In this document: one piece after another, positions 1 to 13,640 of the stretch | Position numbering within the stretch: position 1 is the first letter of the stretch | Layout of the letters: the number at the start of each line of letters is the position of its first letter | Source of the DNA: Aquilaria yunnanensis | Lineage: Eukaryota > Streptophyta > Magnoliopsida > Malvales > Thymelaeaceae | Direction of reading: 5' to 3' | Assembly (NCBI GenBank): GCA_039654915.1 | Contig: CM077597.1 | Coordinates: forward strand, 34,198,001 to 34,262,000 | Length of the DNA stretch: 64,000 nt | The notes under the pieces: model-generated | Told to the model about the DNA's origin: nothing | What the model saw: only the letters and a program-made list of their open reading frames with translations | The model's database searches: none | Program-made: the position numbers and the translations under genes

Positions 1-2480
1 TGAATGTTTTGGTTCTAAACAAGTTGTGAAGGTTTCTATTCCAAACATTATGTGAATGCTTCTATTCCAAACAAGTTGTTAATGTTTCCTTTCCAAACGA
101 GTTGTGAATGTTTATAATCTAAAAAAGTTGTCAATGCTTCTAGTCCATTATAAACAAGCAGTGAATGATTCGAGTCCAAAGTAGTTGTGAATATTTTTTT
201 TTGCAAGCTAGTTGAAAATGTTTGGTTTCCATTTTGGACAAGCCGTGAATGTTTCTACTCTAAGCAAGCTGTGAATGTTTCTATTCTGATCAAGTTGTGA
301 GTGCTTGTATTTCTTTCCAATCAAGTTGTGAACGTTTCCATCGTAAACTAGTTGTGAGTGTTTCTGTTTCAAACTAGTTGTGAATGTTTCCTTTCCAAAT
401 AAGTTTTGAACATTTCTATGTGAAACAAGTTATGAATGTTTCTACTCCAAACAATTTATGAATGTTTCCACCAAACTAGTTGTGAATGTTTCTATTCAAG
501 ACTAGTTGTTTGTGTTCCCATTCTAAAGAAGTTTTGAGTGTTTCCATTCTAAATTAGTTAGGAATCTTTCCATTCCATTCTTAACAACTTATGAATGTTT
601 CCATTCCAAAGCAATTGTAAATTTTTCTTTTCCAAACAACTTGTGAATGTTTTCATTCTAAACAAGTTATGATTGCTTTTGTTATAAACAAGTTGTGAAT
701 GTTTCTATTCCATCCTAAACAAGTTGTGAAAGTTTCCTTTCCAAACTAGTTCTAAATGTTTCTATTCCAAAAAAGTCATGAATGTTTTGGTTCTAAACAG
801 TTTGCGAAAGTTTCTATTACAAACATGTTATGAATGCCTCTATTCCGAACAAGTTATGAATGTTTCGATTCCAAGCTTCTGTGAGTGTTTCCATTGAAAA
901 ATACTTGTGAACGTTTTCAATCCAAACAAGTTGTCAATGTTTTTATTCCAAACAGGTTGTGAATGCTTGTATTGCAAACAAGTTGTGGATGTTTCCACTA
1001 CACTCTAAATAAGTTGTGAATGTTTCCATTCTAAAAGTTTTGTGAATGTTTCTATTCCAAACAAGTTGCAAATGTTTGTATTCCAAACAAGTTGTGAATG
1101 GTTCTATTCCAAACAACTTGTGAATGTTTCTTTTCCAAACAAGTTGTTCATGTTTTCATTCCATCCTAAACAAGTTGTGAATGTTTCCATTGTAAACTAG
1201 TTGTGAGTGTTTCTGTTTCAAGCAAGTTGTAAATGTTTCTTTTCCGTTCTAAACAAGTTGTAAATGTTTCTGTTTTAAATAAGTTATGAATGTTTTTATT
1301 CCAAACAAGTTGTGAGTGTTTGTATTGTAAACAAGCTTTGAATATTTATTTTCCAAACTACTTGCAATTGTTTCTATTCCAAAAAAGTTATGAATGCTTC
1401 TAGTTCATTCTAAACAACCAGTGAATGTTTCAAGTCCAAACTAGTTGTGAATGTTTTTTTTGCAAACTAGTTGTAAATGTTTCCTTTCCATTTTCGACAA
1501 GTCATGAATGTTTCTATTCAACACAAGCTCTGAATGTTTCTCTTCTGATCATGTGTTGAGTGTTTGTATTTTATTCCAAACAAGTTGTGAACATTTCTGC
1601 TGCAAACTAGCTGTGACTGTTTCTATTTCAAACTAGGTGTGAATGTTTCCTTTCCAAACAAGTTATGAATGTTTCTATTCCAAACAAGTTATGAATGTTT
1701 TTATCCCAAACAAGTTGAAAATGTTTCCATGGCAAACTGGCTATGAATGTTTCTATTCAAGACTAGTTGTAAGTGTTCCCATTCTAAACAAGTTCTTAAC
1801 ATTTCCATTCCAAATTAGTTAGGAATCTTTCCATTCCATTCTAAACAACTTGTGAATATTTCCATTCCAGACCAATTGTGAATGTTTTTTTTCTAAACAA
1901 GTTGTGAAGGTTTCCATTCTAAACAAGTTATGATTGTTTCTATTCTAAACAAGTTGTGAATGTTTCTATCCCATCTAAAACAAGTTGTGAAGGTTTCCTT
2001 TCCACACTAGTTGTGAATGTTTCTATTCCTACCAACTACCAAATAGTTGTGAATGTTTTGATTCTAAACAAGTTGTGAAGGTTTATATTCCAAACATGTT
2101 GTGAATGCTTCTATTCCAAATAAGCTGTTAATGTTTCTTTTCCAAACTAGTTGTGAATATTTTTATTCTAAAAAAGTTGTCAATGCTTCTAGTCCATTAT
2201 AAACGATCAGTGAATGCTTCAAGTCCAAACTAGTTGTCAATGTCTTTTTTTTTTGCAAACTAGTTGTAACTGTTTCATTTCCATTTTGGACAAGTCATGA
2301 ATTTTTCTATTCAAGACAAGCTATGAATGTTTCTATTCCGATCAAGTTGTGAGCGTTTGTATTATTTTCCAAACAAGTTGTGAATGTTTCCATTGTAAAC
2401 TCGTTGTGAGTGTTTCTGTTTCAAACTAGTTGTAAATGTTTCCTTTCCAAACAAGTTTTGAATGTTTTTATTCAAAATAA
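1..2480. repeat. Higher-order repeats inside the 26-bp array
   Basis: Runs of distinctive variant units recur in the same order. The string with GTCAATGCTTCTAGTCCATT near 149 returns near 2188, about 2.04 kb later, and a more diverged version occurs near 1391 and again near 7887. The units that follow (a T-rich unit, then 'ttttggacaag', then a 'gatcaagttgtgag' unit) also recur in order. This shows that multi-unit blocks were duplicated, not only single 26-mers. Block limits are by eye and approximate. Confidence 0.7.
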
Positions 2481-5400
2481 TTTATGAATGTTTCCATGCT
2501 AAACTAGTTGTGAATGTTTCTATTTTGGACTAGTTGTAAGTGTTCCCATTCTAAACAAGTTGTGAATGTTTCCATTCTAAATTAGTTGGGAATCTTTCCA
2601 TTCCATTCTAAACAACTTGTGAATGTTTCCATTCCAAACCAATTGTGAATGTTTCTTTTCCAAACAAGTTGTGAAGGTTTTCATTCTAAACAAGTTATGA
2701 TTCTTTATGTTATAAACAAGTTGTGAAGGTTTCATTTCCAAACTAGTTGTGAATGTCTCTATTCCAAACAAGTCATGAATGTTTTGATTCTAAACAGGTT
2801 GTGAAAGTTTCTATTCCAAACATGTTGTGAATGCCTCTATTCCAAACAAGTTGTGAATGTTTTGATTCCATCCTAAACAAGTTGTGAACGTTTCCATTCC
2901 AAGCTATGTGTGAGTGTTTCCATTGAAAAGTAGTTGTGAATGTTTTCAATCTAGACAGGTTGTGAATGCTTGTATTGCAAACAAGTTGTGGATGTTTTCA
3001 CTACATTCTAAACAAGTTGTGATTGTTTCCATTCCAAACAAGTTATGAATATTTTTATTTGGAACAAGTTGTAAATGTTTCCATTCAAAAAATGTTGTGA
3101 ATGTTTCTATTCCAAACAAGTTGTGAATGCTTCTATTCCAAATAGGTTGTGAATATTTCCCTTCAATTTTGAACAAGTTGTGAATGTTTTCTTTCCAAAC
3201 TAGTTGTGAATGTTTCTATTCCATACCGGTTGTGAATGTTTCCATTTTAAACAAGTTGTTAATGTTTCTATTCCAATCAAGTTGTCAATGTTTCCCCCTC
3301 CATTTTGAACTAGTTCTAAATGTTTCCTTTCTTAACTAGTTATGAATGTCTCCTTTGTAAACCAGTTGTGATTGTTTCTATTCTGTAACAAGTTGAGAAC
3401 ATTTTCATTCCATTCTATACAACCTGGGAATGTTTACACTCAGAATGAGTTTTGAACCTTTAGATTCTAAACAAGTTTTGAATGTTCCTATTCCGGACAA
3501 GTAGTGAATTTTTCCATTTCATTGTAAATAAGTTCTGTATGTTTCCATTTAAAACTACTTATGAATGTTTCTGTTCCAAACTAGTTGTGAATGTTTCCGT
3601 TCCAAACTAGTTGTGAATGTTTCCATTCTAAACAAGTTCTGAATGTTTCTACTCCATTCCTAACAAGGTTTGAACATTTCCTTTCAATTACGATCAGGTT
3701 GTGAACGTTTCCATTGCAAATTAGTTGTTAATGTATGCATTCCAAACTAGAAGTCAATGTTTCCATTGTAGACAAGTTATGGATGTTTCTATTACAATCA
3801 ATTTGTGAATGTTTCCATTCAAGACAACCTGTGGAAGATTCCTTTCCATTCTAAACAAGTTGTGAATGATTACATTCCAAACAATTTGTAAACATTTCAA
3901 TGGCAAAAAAGTTGTGAATATTTGTATTCTAAACAAGTTATGAATGTTTCCATTCCATTCAAAACAAGTTATAAAGGTTTCCATTCCAAACAACATGTGA
4001 ATGTTTCTATTCCAAACTACTTGTGAATGTTTTTACTATAAACAGTTTATGAATGTTTCCACTTTACACAAGTTGCGAATGTTTCTATTCCAAGCTAGTT
4101 GTTAATGGTTCTATTCTAAACAAGTTGTTAATGTTTCCATTCCATTCTAAATAAGCAGTGAATGTTTCCACTCCAAAATAATTGTCAATGTGACTATTCT
4201 AAACTAGTTGTGAATGTTTCCATTCTATTCTAAATAAGTCATGAAAGTTTCTATTCCAAACAAGTTGTGAATATTTATGCTCCAAACAAGTTATGAATGT
4301 TTCCATTCCATTCTAAACAAGTTGTTAGTGTTTCCATTCACAACCAGTTGTGACTGTTTCTATTCGAAACTAATTGTGAATGTTTTCATTCCAAACAGGT
4401 TGTGAATGCTTTCATTCCAAACTAGCTGTGAATGTTTCTGTTCCAAACTTGTTGTGAATGGTTCAATTCCAAACAAGTTGTGAAAGTTTCTCTTCCAAAC
4501 AAGTTGTGAATGTTTCAATTCCATTGTAAGCAAGTTGTGAATGTTTCCATTGTAAACTAGTTGCGAATGTTTCTTTTCCAAACTAGTTGTGCATGTCTTT
4601 ATTCTAAACAAGTTTTGAATGTTTCTATTCCAAATATGTTGGGAATGTTTCCATTCCATTCAATACAAGTTGTGCTTGTTTCCATTCCAAACTACTTGTG
4701 TATGTTTCTAGCCCAAACTAGTTGTGAATGTTTTTGTTTTAAACAAGTTGTGATTGTCTTCGTTCCAAACAAGCTGTGAATGTTTCTTTTCCATCCTAAG
4801 CAGGTTGCAAATGTTTCCATTCTAAACTAGTTGTGAATGTTTCTATTCCAAGCAAGTTGTTAATGTTTTCATTCCAAATAAGTTGTGAATTTTTCCTTTT
4901 CGAACAAGTTGTGAATACTTCTACTCCAAACAAGCTGTGACGGAATCTATTCCAAACCAGTTGTGAATGTTGTCAATCCAAACAAGTTGTGAATGTTTTC
5001 ATTCCAGGAAAGTTGTGAATATTTTTTTCCAAACAAATTGTGAATGTTTCCATTCCGTTGAAAACTTGTTGTGAATGTTTCCACTCCAATCTAAATAAGC
5101 CATGAACGTTTCCATTCCAAACTATTTCTACATGTTTCTATGAGAAACTAGTTCTAAATGTTTCCTTTCTAAACAAGTTATGAATGTTTCTATTGCATAC
5201 AAGTTGTGAATGTTTCCACTCCAAACTAGTTGTGAATGTTTCTATCCCAAACTTGTTGTTAATGTTTCCATTCTAAACAAATTATGAATGAATCTATTTG
5301 AAGTAAGTTTGCTTCCATTTCATTCTAGACAGTTGTGAATGTTTCCATTCCAAAATAACCGTGAATGTTTATACTCCATTCTCATTGGGAATGTTTTCGT

Positions 5401-5581
5401 TCTAAGAAAATTGTACATGTTTCTTTTCCAAACAAGTTGTGATTGTATCTATTCCCTAACAAGTTGTGAATGTTTCCAATCAATTCTGTACATATTATGA
5501 TTATTTCCATTCTGAATGAGTTATGAATGTTTTCATTCAAAACAAGTTCTGGATGATTCTATTCCAAACAAGTTGCGAATG

Positions 5582-5695
5582 TCTCTATTCTAAATAGCTT
5601 TTAATGTTTTGCATTTTATTCTAAACCACCAGCAAATGTCTCTATTCTAAATAGCTTTTAATGTTTTGCATTTTATTCTAAACCACCAGTGAATG
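5582..5695. repeat. Recent 57-bp local duplication in the array
   Basis: Two adjacent, almost identical 57-bp blocks start at 5582 and 5639. Each consists of one 26-bp and one 31-bp unit and contains TAGCTTTTAATGTTTTGC. They are far more alike than their neighbours, so this is a young slippage or unequal-exchange event. Confidence 0.85.
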
Positions 5696-8600
5696 TTTCC
5701 ATTCCAAACTAGTTGTGAATGTTTCCATTCTAAACAAGTTGCAAACGATTATATTCCAAACAAGTATTGAATGCTTTGATTCCAAACCAGTTGTGAATGT
5801 TTCCATTCCATTCGAAGCATGTTGTGAATGTTTCCAATTGAAACTGGTTGTGAATGTTTTTGTTCCAAACTAGTTGGGAAAGTTTTCAATCTAAACAAGT
5901 TAAGAATGTTTCTATTCCAGACAAGTTGTAATTATTCCCACTCCATTCTAAATAAGTTATCAATGTTTTGATCTAGAACTAGTTGTGAAAGTTTCTATTC
6001 CAATCTAGTTATGAATCTTTCCATTCTAAAAAAGTTGTGAATGTTTCTATTTCAACTAATTTATGAATGCTTTGATTCTAAACAAGTTGTGAAAGTTTTC
6101 ATTCTATCAGCAACAAGTTCTGAATGTTTCCACTCCAAACTTGTTGTAAACATTTCAATTCCAAACAAGTTGTGTTTGTTTCCATTCCATTCACAACAAG
6201 TAGTGAATGTTTCCACTCAAAACTAGTTGTGAATATTTCTATTCTAAATTTGTTGTGAATGTTTCCATTCCATTGTAAAGAAGATGTTAATGTTTTTATT
6301 CTAAACAAGCTATGAATGTTTCTATTCCAAACAAGTTATGAATATCTCTATTCCATGTTAATCAAGTGGTGAAAATTTCCATTCCAAACTAGTTGTGAAT
6401 GTTTCTGTTCCAAACTAGTTGTGAATGTTTCCATTCCAAACAAGTTGTGAATGTATCTATTCAAAACAAGTTGTGATTGTTTCCATTCAAAATTTGTTGT
6501 GAATGTTTATATTTGAAACTAGTTGTGAATATTTCCATTCCAAATAGGTTGTGAATGTTTGGATTCCATTCTATACAAGCTATTAGTGTTTATAGTCAAA
6601 ACTATTTGTGAATGTTTCTATTCTAAACTAATCATGATTGTTTCCATTCTAAACAAGTTGTGAATATTTCTATTGGAAATAGGTTGAGAATCTTTCCATT
6701 CCATTCTAAAAAAGTTGTGAATGTTTCTATTCTAAACTAGTTGTGAATGTTTTTATTCCAGACTAGTTATGAATGTTTCCATTCGAAGTAACTTGTGATT
6801 GTTTTTGCTCGAAACAAGTTCTGAATGTTTCTATTCCATCCTTAACATGTTGTGAATGTTTCCATTCCAAACTAGTTATAAATGTTTCTATCCCTAACAA
6901 GTTGTGAACATTTTGATTCTAAACATGTTGTGAAAGTTTTTATTCCAAACAAATTGTGAATCCTTCTATTCCAAACAAGTTGTGAATGTTTCCTTTTCAT
7001 CCTAAAAATGTTGTGATCGTTTCCATACCAAAACTACATGTGAGTGTTTCTACTGCAAACAAGTTGTGGAAATTTCTATTCAAAGTAAGTTGTTAACATT
7101 TCCATTCCATTCTAAACAACTTTTGAATGTTTTGATTCTAATCTGAATAAGTTGTGAACTTTTCCATTTCAAACTAGTTGTCACAGTTTCTATTGAAGAA
7201 ATTTCTATTCAAAGCAAGTTATGAATGCTTCCATTCCAGTGTAAACAACTTTTGAATATTTTGATTCCAATCTAAATAAGTTACGAACATTTCCATTCGA
7301 AACTAGTTGTGACAGCTTCTATTCGGAGCAAGTTGCCAGTGCTTCTATTCCAAACAAGTTGTAAATGTTTCCAATGCAAACTAGTTCTGAATGTTTCTAT
7401 CCTAAACTAGTTGTGAATATTTTTTTTCTAAACAATTTCTAAATGTTTCCATTGCAAATAAGTTGTGAATGTTTCCATTGCAAACAAGTTGTGAATGTTT
7501 CTACTCCAAGCTAGTATGAATGTTTCCATCGTAAACAAGTTGTAAATGTTTCTATTACAAACAAGTTGTGAAAGATTTTTTTCCAAAACGGTTGTCAACA
7601 TTCCCATTCCTAAACATGTTGTGAATGTTTCCATTCTAAACAAGTCATGAGTGTTTCTATTCCAAAGAAGTTGTAAACCATTTCATTCCAAACAAGTTGT
7701 GAATGTTTCCTTTCCATTCTAAAGAAGTTCTTGAATGTTTCTATTCTAATTAAGTTGTGAATGTTTCAATTCAAAACAAGTTGTGAATGTTTCCACTCCA
7801 AACATGTTGTAAATGTTTCCATTCTAAACTAGTTGTGAATGTTTCTTTTCCAAACTAGTTGTGAATGTTTCTATTCCAAAAAAGTTATGAATGCTTCTAG
7901 TCCATTCTAAACAAGCAATGAATGTTTCTATTCCAAACTAGTTGTGAATGTTTTTATTGCAAACTAGTTATAAATGTTTCTATTCCAAACAAGATGTGAA
8001 TGTTTCTATTCCAAACAAGTTATGAGTATTTTTATTTCTTTCCAAACAAGGTATGAAACTTTCCATTGTAAACTAGTTGTGAATGTTTATATTTCAAACT
8101 AGTTGTGAATGTTTCTTTTCCAAACCAGTTTTGAATGCTTTTATTCCAAACTAGTTGTGACTGTTCACATTCTAAACAAGTTGTGAACGTTTCCTTTCTA
8201 AATTAGTTGGTAGTCTTTCCCTTCCATTCTAAACAAATTGTGAATATTTCCATTCCAGACCAGTTGCCAATTTTTTTTTTCGAAACAAGTTATGAAGGTT
8301 TCCATTATAAACAAGTTATTATTGTTTCTGTTCTCAACAACTTGTGAATGTTTCTATTCCATCCAAAACAAGTTCTGAATCTTTCCATTTCAAACAAGTT
8401 ATGAATGAAACTATTTGAAACAAGTTGTGAATGTTTTGATCCTAAGCAAGCTCTGAAAGCTTTTATTTCAAACATGTTGTGAATGCTTATATTCTAAACA
8501 AGTTGTGAATGTTCTGATTCCATCCTAAACAAGTTGTGAATGTTTCCATTCCAAGCTACGTGTGAGTTTGTTCTATTAAAAACTGGTTGTCAATGTTTTC

Positions 8601-11600
8601 AATCGAAACAGGTTGTGAATGTTTCCATTCCAAACAAGTGGTGAATGTTTCTATACTAAACAAGTTGTGAATGTTTCTATTCCAAATAAGTTGTGCATAT
8701 TTCTATTCCAAATAGGTTGTAAATGTTTCTATTCTAAAGAAGTTGTGAATGTTTGCACTCTATTCTAAACAAGTTGTGAATGTTCCTTTTCCAAACTAGT
8801 TGTGAATGTTTCTATTCCATACTGGTTGTGAATGTTTCCATTCTAAACAAGTTGTGAATATTTCTATTCCATTCAAGTTGTGAATGTTTCTATTCCAAAC
8901 AAGTTCTGAATGTTTCCACTCTATTCTAAACAAGTTCTAGATGTTTCCTTTCCAAACTAGTTTTAATGTTTCCTTTCCAAACTAGTTTTTAATGTTTCTA
9001 TTCCATATCAGTTTTTAATGTTTCCATTCTAAACAAGTTGCAAAATTTCTCTCGAAAACAAGTTGTGATTGTTTCTTTTTCATAAAAGTTGAGAACTTTT
9101 TCATTCCATTTTTTTCAAGTTGGGAATGTTTCCTTTGAAAATGAGTTTTGAATGTTTAGATTCTAAACAAGTTATGAATGTTTCTTTTCCAAACAATTGG
9201 TGAATTTTTCGATTTCATTCTAAACAAGTTGTATATGTTTCCATTCCAAGTTAGTTATGAATGTTTTTGTTCCAAACTAGTTGTCAATATTTCTATTCGG
9301 AACACATTGTGAATGTTTTTACTCCATCCCAAGCAAGTTGTGAATGTTTTCATTCCATTCCAAACAAGTTGTGAATGTTTCCGTTCCAAACTAGTTATGA
9401 ATGTTTACATTCGAAACAAGATGTCAATGTTTCCATTGGAAACAAGTTGTGAGTTTTTCTATTACAAACAACTTCTGAATGTTTCTATTCTAGACAAGCT
9501 GCGAAAGTTTCCATTCCATTTTAAATAGTATATGAATGATTCTATTCCAAACAAGTTGTGAATGTTTTCATTCCATTCTAAACAAGTTATGAATGTTTCC
9601 ATTCCAAACTAGTTGTCAATGTTTATATTTGAAACTAGTTGTGAATGTCTCTACTCTAAATATGTGCTTAATGTTTCCATTTTAAATAGGTTTTGAATGT
9701 TTCTATTCAAAACTAGTTGTTAATGTTTCTATTCCAAACATGTTGTGAATGTTGCCATTCCATTCTTAACAAGCAGTGAATGTTTCCACTCTAGAACACT
9801 TGTGAATGTGTCTATTCCAAACTAGTTGTGAATGTTTCCATTACATTCTAAACAAGTCATGAGAGTTTCTATTCCAAACAAGTTGTAATTGTTTCTACTC
9901 TGAATAAGTTGTCAATGTTCCCATTCCATTCTAAACAAGTTGTGAGTGCTTTCTTTCCTAACTAGTTGTGACTGTTTCAATTCGAAACTAGTTGTGAATG
10001 ATTCCATTCAAAATAAGTTGTGAATGTTTTCATTCCTATCTAGTTGTGAATGTTTTTATTCCAAACTTGTTATGAACGATTCCATATCAAATGAGTTGTG
10101 AAAATTTCTCTTCGAGACAAGTTGTGAATGTTTCAATTCCATTCTAAACAAGATGTGAATGTTCCCATTCTAAACTAGTTTTGAATGTTTCTATTCTAAA
10201 CTAGTTGTGCATGTTTCTATTCTAGACAAGCTGTGAATGTTTCTATTCCAAATAAGTTCAGAACATTTTCATTCCATTCTAAACAAGTTGTGCATGTTTC
10301 CATTCCAAACTTGTTGTGCATGTTTCTAGTCAAAACTAGTTGTGAATGTTTCCATTCTAAACATGTTGTGGTTTTTTCTGTTCTAAACAAGGTATGAATG
10401 TTTTTGTTCCATCCTAAAGAAGTTGTGAATGTTTGTAACCTAAATTAGTTGTTAATGTTATTATTCCGAAGAAGCTATGAATGTTTTGATTCTAAACAAG
10501 TTGTGAAAGTTTTTATTCTAAACAAGTTATGAATGCTTCTACTCTAGAGAAGTTGTGAGTGCTTCTATTCGAAATGAGTTCTGAATGTTTCCAATCCAAA
10601 CAAGTTGTGAATGTTTTCATTCTAAGCACGTTATGAATATTTTTATTCCAAATAAGTTGTGAATGTTTCCATTCTACTCTAAACAAGTTTTGAACGTTTC
10701 CACTCCAAACTAGTTGTGCATGTTTTTATCTGAAACTGGTTGTGCATGTTTCCTTTCTAAACCAGTTGTGAATGTTTCTTTTCCAAACAAGTTGTGAATA
10801 TTTTTATTGCAAACAAGTTATGATTGGTTCCATTCTAAGCTAGTTGTGAATTTTTCTGTTCCAAACAAGTTGTGAATGTTTCCATTCTAAACAAATTGTA
10901 AACGATTCTATTCGAAGCAAGTTGTTAATGCATCCATTCCATTCTAGATAGTTGTGAATGTTTCCATCCCAATTTAATTGTGAATGTTTCTATTCCATTC
11001 TAGTTGGGAATGTGCCCATACTAAAAAAGTTGTGATTGTTTTTATACCAAAGAAGTTGAGATAGTGTCTATTCAATAACAAGTTGTCAATGTTTCCATTC
11101 CATTCTACACAAGTTGTCAATGTTTCCGTTCCAAATAAGTTGTGAATGTTTTCATTCTAAGCAGGTTGCCGATGTTTCTATTCCAAACAAGTTGTAAATC
11201 TTTCTATCTCAAAAAAGTTTGCATTCCATTCTAATCCTCTTGTGAAAATTTCCAGTCTAAACTAGCTGTGAATGTTTCCATTCTGAACGAGTTGCAAATG
11301 TTTCTATTCCAAACAAGTTGTGAATGTTTCAATTCGAAAGAAGTTGTGAATGTTTCCATTCCATTACAAACAAGTTGTGAATGTTTTTGTTCCAAACTAG
11401 TTGGGAATGTTTCCATTCTAAACAAGTTATGAATGTTTCTACTTCAAAACAAGTTGTACATGTTTCCATTCCATTATAAACAAGTTGTGAATATTTTGAT
11501 CCCGAACTTGTGCCAAAAAGTTTATATTCCAATCTAGATATGAGTGTTTATATTCTAAAACAGTTGTGAATGCTTATATTTCACCCAATTTGCCAATGTT

Positions 11601-13348
11601 TTTATTCTAAACAAGTTGTGTAAGTTTCCATTCTATCATACACAAGTTGTGAATCTTTCCATTCCAAACTAGTCATAAATGTTTCTATTCTAAATAGGTT
11701 GAGATTGTTCCCATTTCATTCTAAACAAGTAGTGAATGTTTCCACTCCAAACTAGTTATGAATGTTTCTATTATAAATTAGTTGTGGATGTTTCCATTCC
11801 AATCTAAAGAAGTTGTTGATGTTTTTATCCCAAACACGATGTGAATGTTTCTATTTAAAAAAACTTACGATTGTTTCTATTACATTTTAAAAAATTTGTG
11901 AATGTTTCCATTCCAAACTAGTTATGAATGTTTCTGTTCCAAACTAGCTGTGGATGTTTCCATTCTAAGCAAGTTATGAATGTGTCTATTCAAAACAAGT
12001 TGTAATTGTTTCCATTCCAAATTGGTTGTGAATGTTTATATTCTAAACTAGTTATGAATGTTTCCATTCCAAACAAGTTGTGAAAGTTTATTTTCCAAAC
12101 AAGTTACAAATGTTTTCACTCCATTCCATAGAAGTTGTGAATGTATCCATTCCAAACTAGTTGTGAATGTTGATGTTCCAAACTAGTTGTGGTTGTTTCC
12201 CATCTAAACAAGTTGTGAATATTTCTATTGCAAATAAGTTGGGAATGTTTCTATTCCATTCTAAAGAAGTTGTGAATGTTCATTTTCCAAACCAATTGTG
12301 AACATTTATATTCTAAACTAGTTGTGAATGTTTGCATTCTAAATAACTTGTGATGGTTTCTGTTTCAAACAAGTTGTAAATGTTTCTATTCCATCCTAAA
12401 CAAGTTGTGAATGTTTCCACTCTAAACTAGTTGTGAATGTTTCTATTCTAAAGAAGTTGTGAATGTTTTGATTCTAAATAAGTTAAGAAAGTTTTTATTC
12501 CAAACAAGTTGTGAATACTTCTATTCTGAATAAGTTCTGAATGTTTCCTTTCTATATTCAAAAAGCTATGGATGTTTCCATTCCAAATATACTTGCCAGT
12601 GTTTCTATTCCAAACAAGTTGGGAAAATTTCTATTCCAGCCAAGTGGTTAATGTTTCCATTCCATTCTACACAACTTTTGAATATTTTGATTCCAATCTA
12701 AGGAAGATGTGGACGTTTCCATTCCAAACTAGTTGTGAATGTTTCTATTCCAAACAAGTTGCAAATGCTTTTGTTCCAAACAAGGTGTGAAATGTTTCCA
12801 AACCATGCTAGATGTGAATGCTTCCAGTCTCAACAAGTTCTAAGTATTTCTATTCCAAACTAGTTACGAATGTTTCCAGTCTAAACAAGTTCTAAATGTT
12901 TCTATTCCAAGCAAGTTAAGAAGCTTTCCACTCCATTCTGAACAAGTTGTGATAGTTTTCATTTCTAACCAATTGTGAACGTTTCTACTCCAAACTAGTT
13001 ATGAATGTGTCCAATCTAAACAAGTTTTGAATGTTTCTATTCCAAACAAGTTGTGAATGTTTCTACCCCATCGTAAACAAGTTGTGAGTGTTTTTATTGC
13101 AAACAAGTTTTAAAGGTTTCAATTCCATTCTAAACAAGTTGTGAATATTTCTTTTGCAAACTAGTTGTGAATGTTCACAGTCCAAACAAGTTGTGAATAT
13201 TTCTATACCAAACAAGTTATGAATGTATCCATTCCATCCTAAATAAGTAGTGAATGTGTCAATTCTAAACTAGTTGTGAATGTTTCTATCCCAAACTAGT
13301 TGTGAATGTTTTTATCCCAAACTAGTTGTGAATGTTTCATTTATAAAC

Positions 13349-13640
13349 ATGTTGTGAATGTTTCTATTCCAAACAAGTTGGGAGGGTTTCCATTCCACTA
13401 TAAACAAGTTGTGAATGTTTCTACTCCAAATTAGTTGTGAATATTTGCATTCTAAACAAGTTGTGAATGTTATTTCTAAACATGTTGTGAATGTTTCTAT
13501 TCCAAACAAGTTGGGAGGGTTTCCATTCCACTATAAACAAGTTGTGAATGTTTCCATTATGAATAAGTTGTGAATGTTTCTACTCCAAATTAGTTGTGAA
13601 TATTTGCATTCTAAACAAGTTGTGAATGTTTCTATTCTAA
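13349..13640. repeat. Recent 132-bp local duplication in the array
   Basis: A block of about five units starting at 13349 (CATGTTGTGAATG, then a GGGAGGG-containing unit and a CCACTATAAAC unit) is repeated from 13481. The second copy contains one additional unit. Near identity over more than 100 bp marks it as younger than the surrounding array. Confidence 0.85.

Noticed and set aside
4360..4659. 99-codon minus-strand ORF and about 25 similar ORFs in the 26-bp array, possible repeat protein
   Set aside because: All are the same 26-residue cycle forced by the DNA period. Frames shift at each 31-bp unit, stops are scattered, both strands are open to a similar degree, and there is no conserved start.
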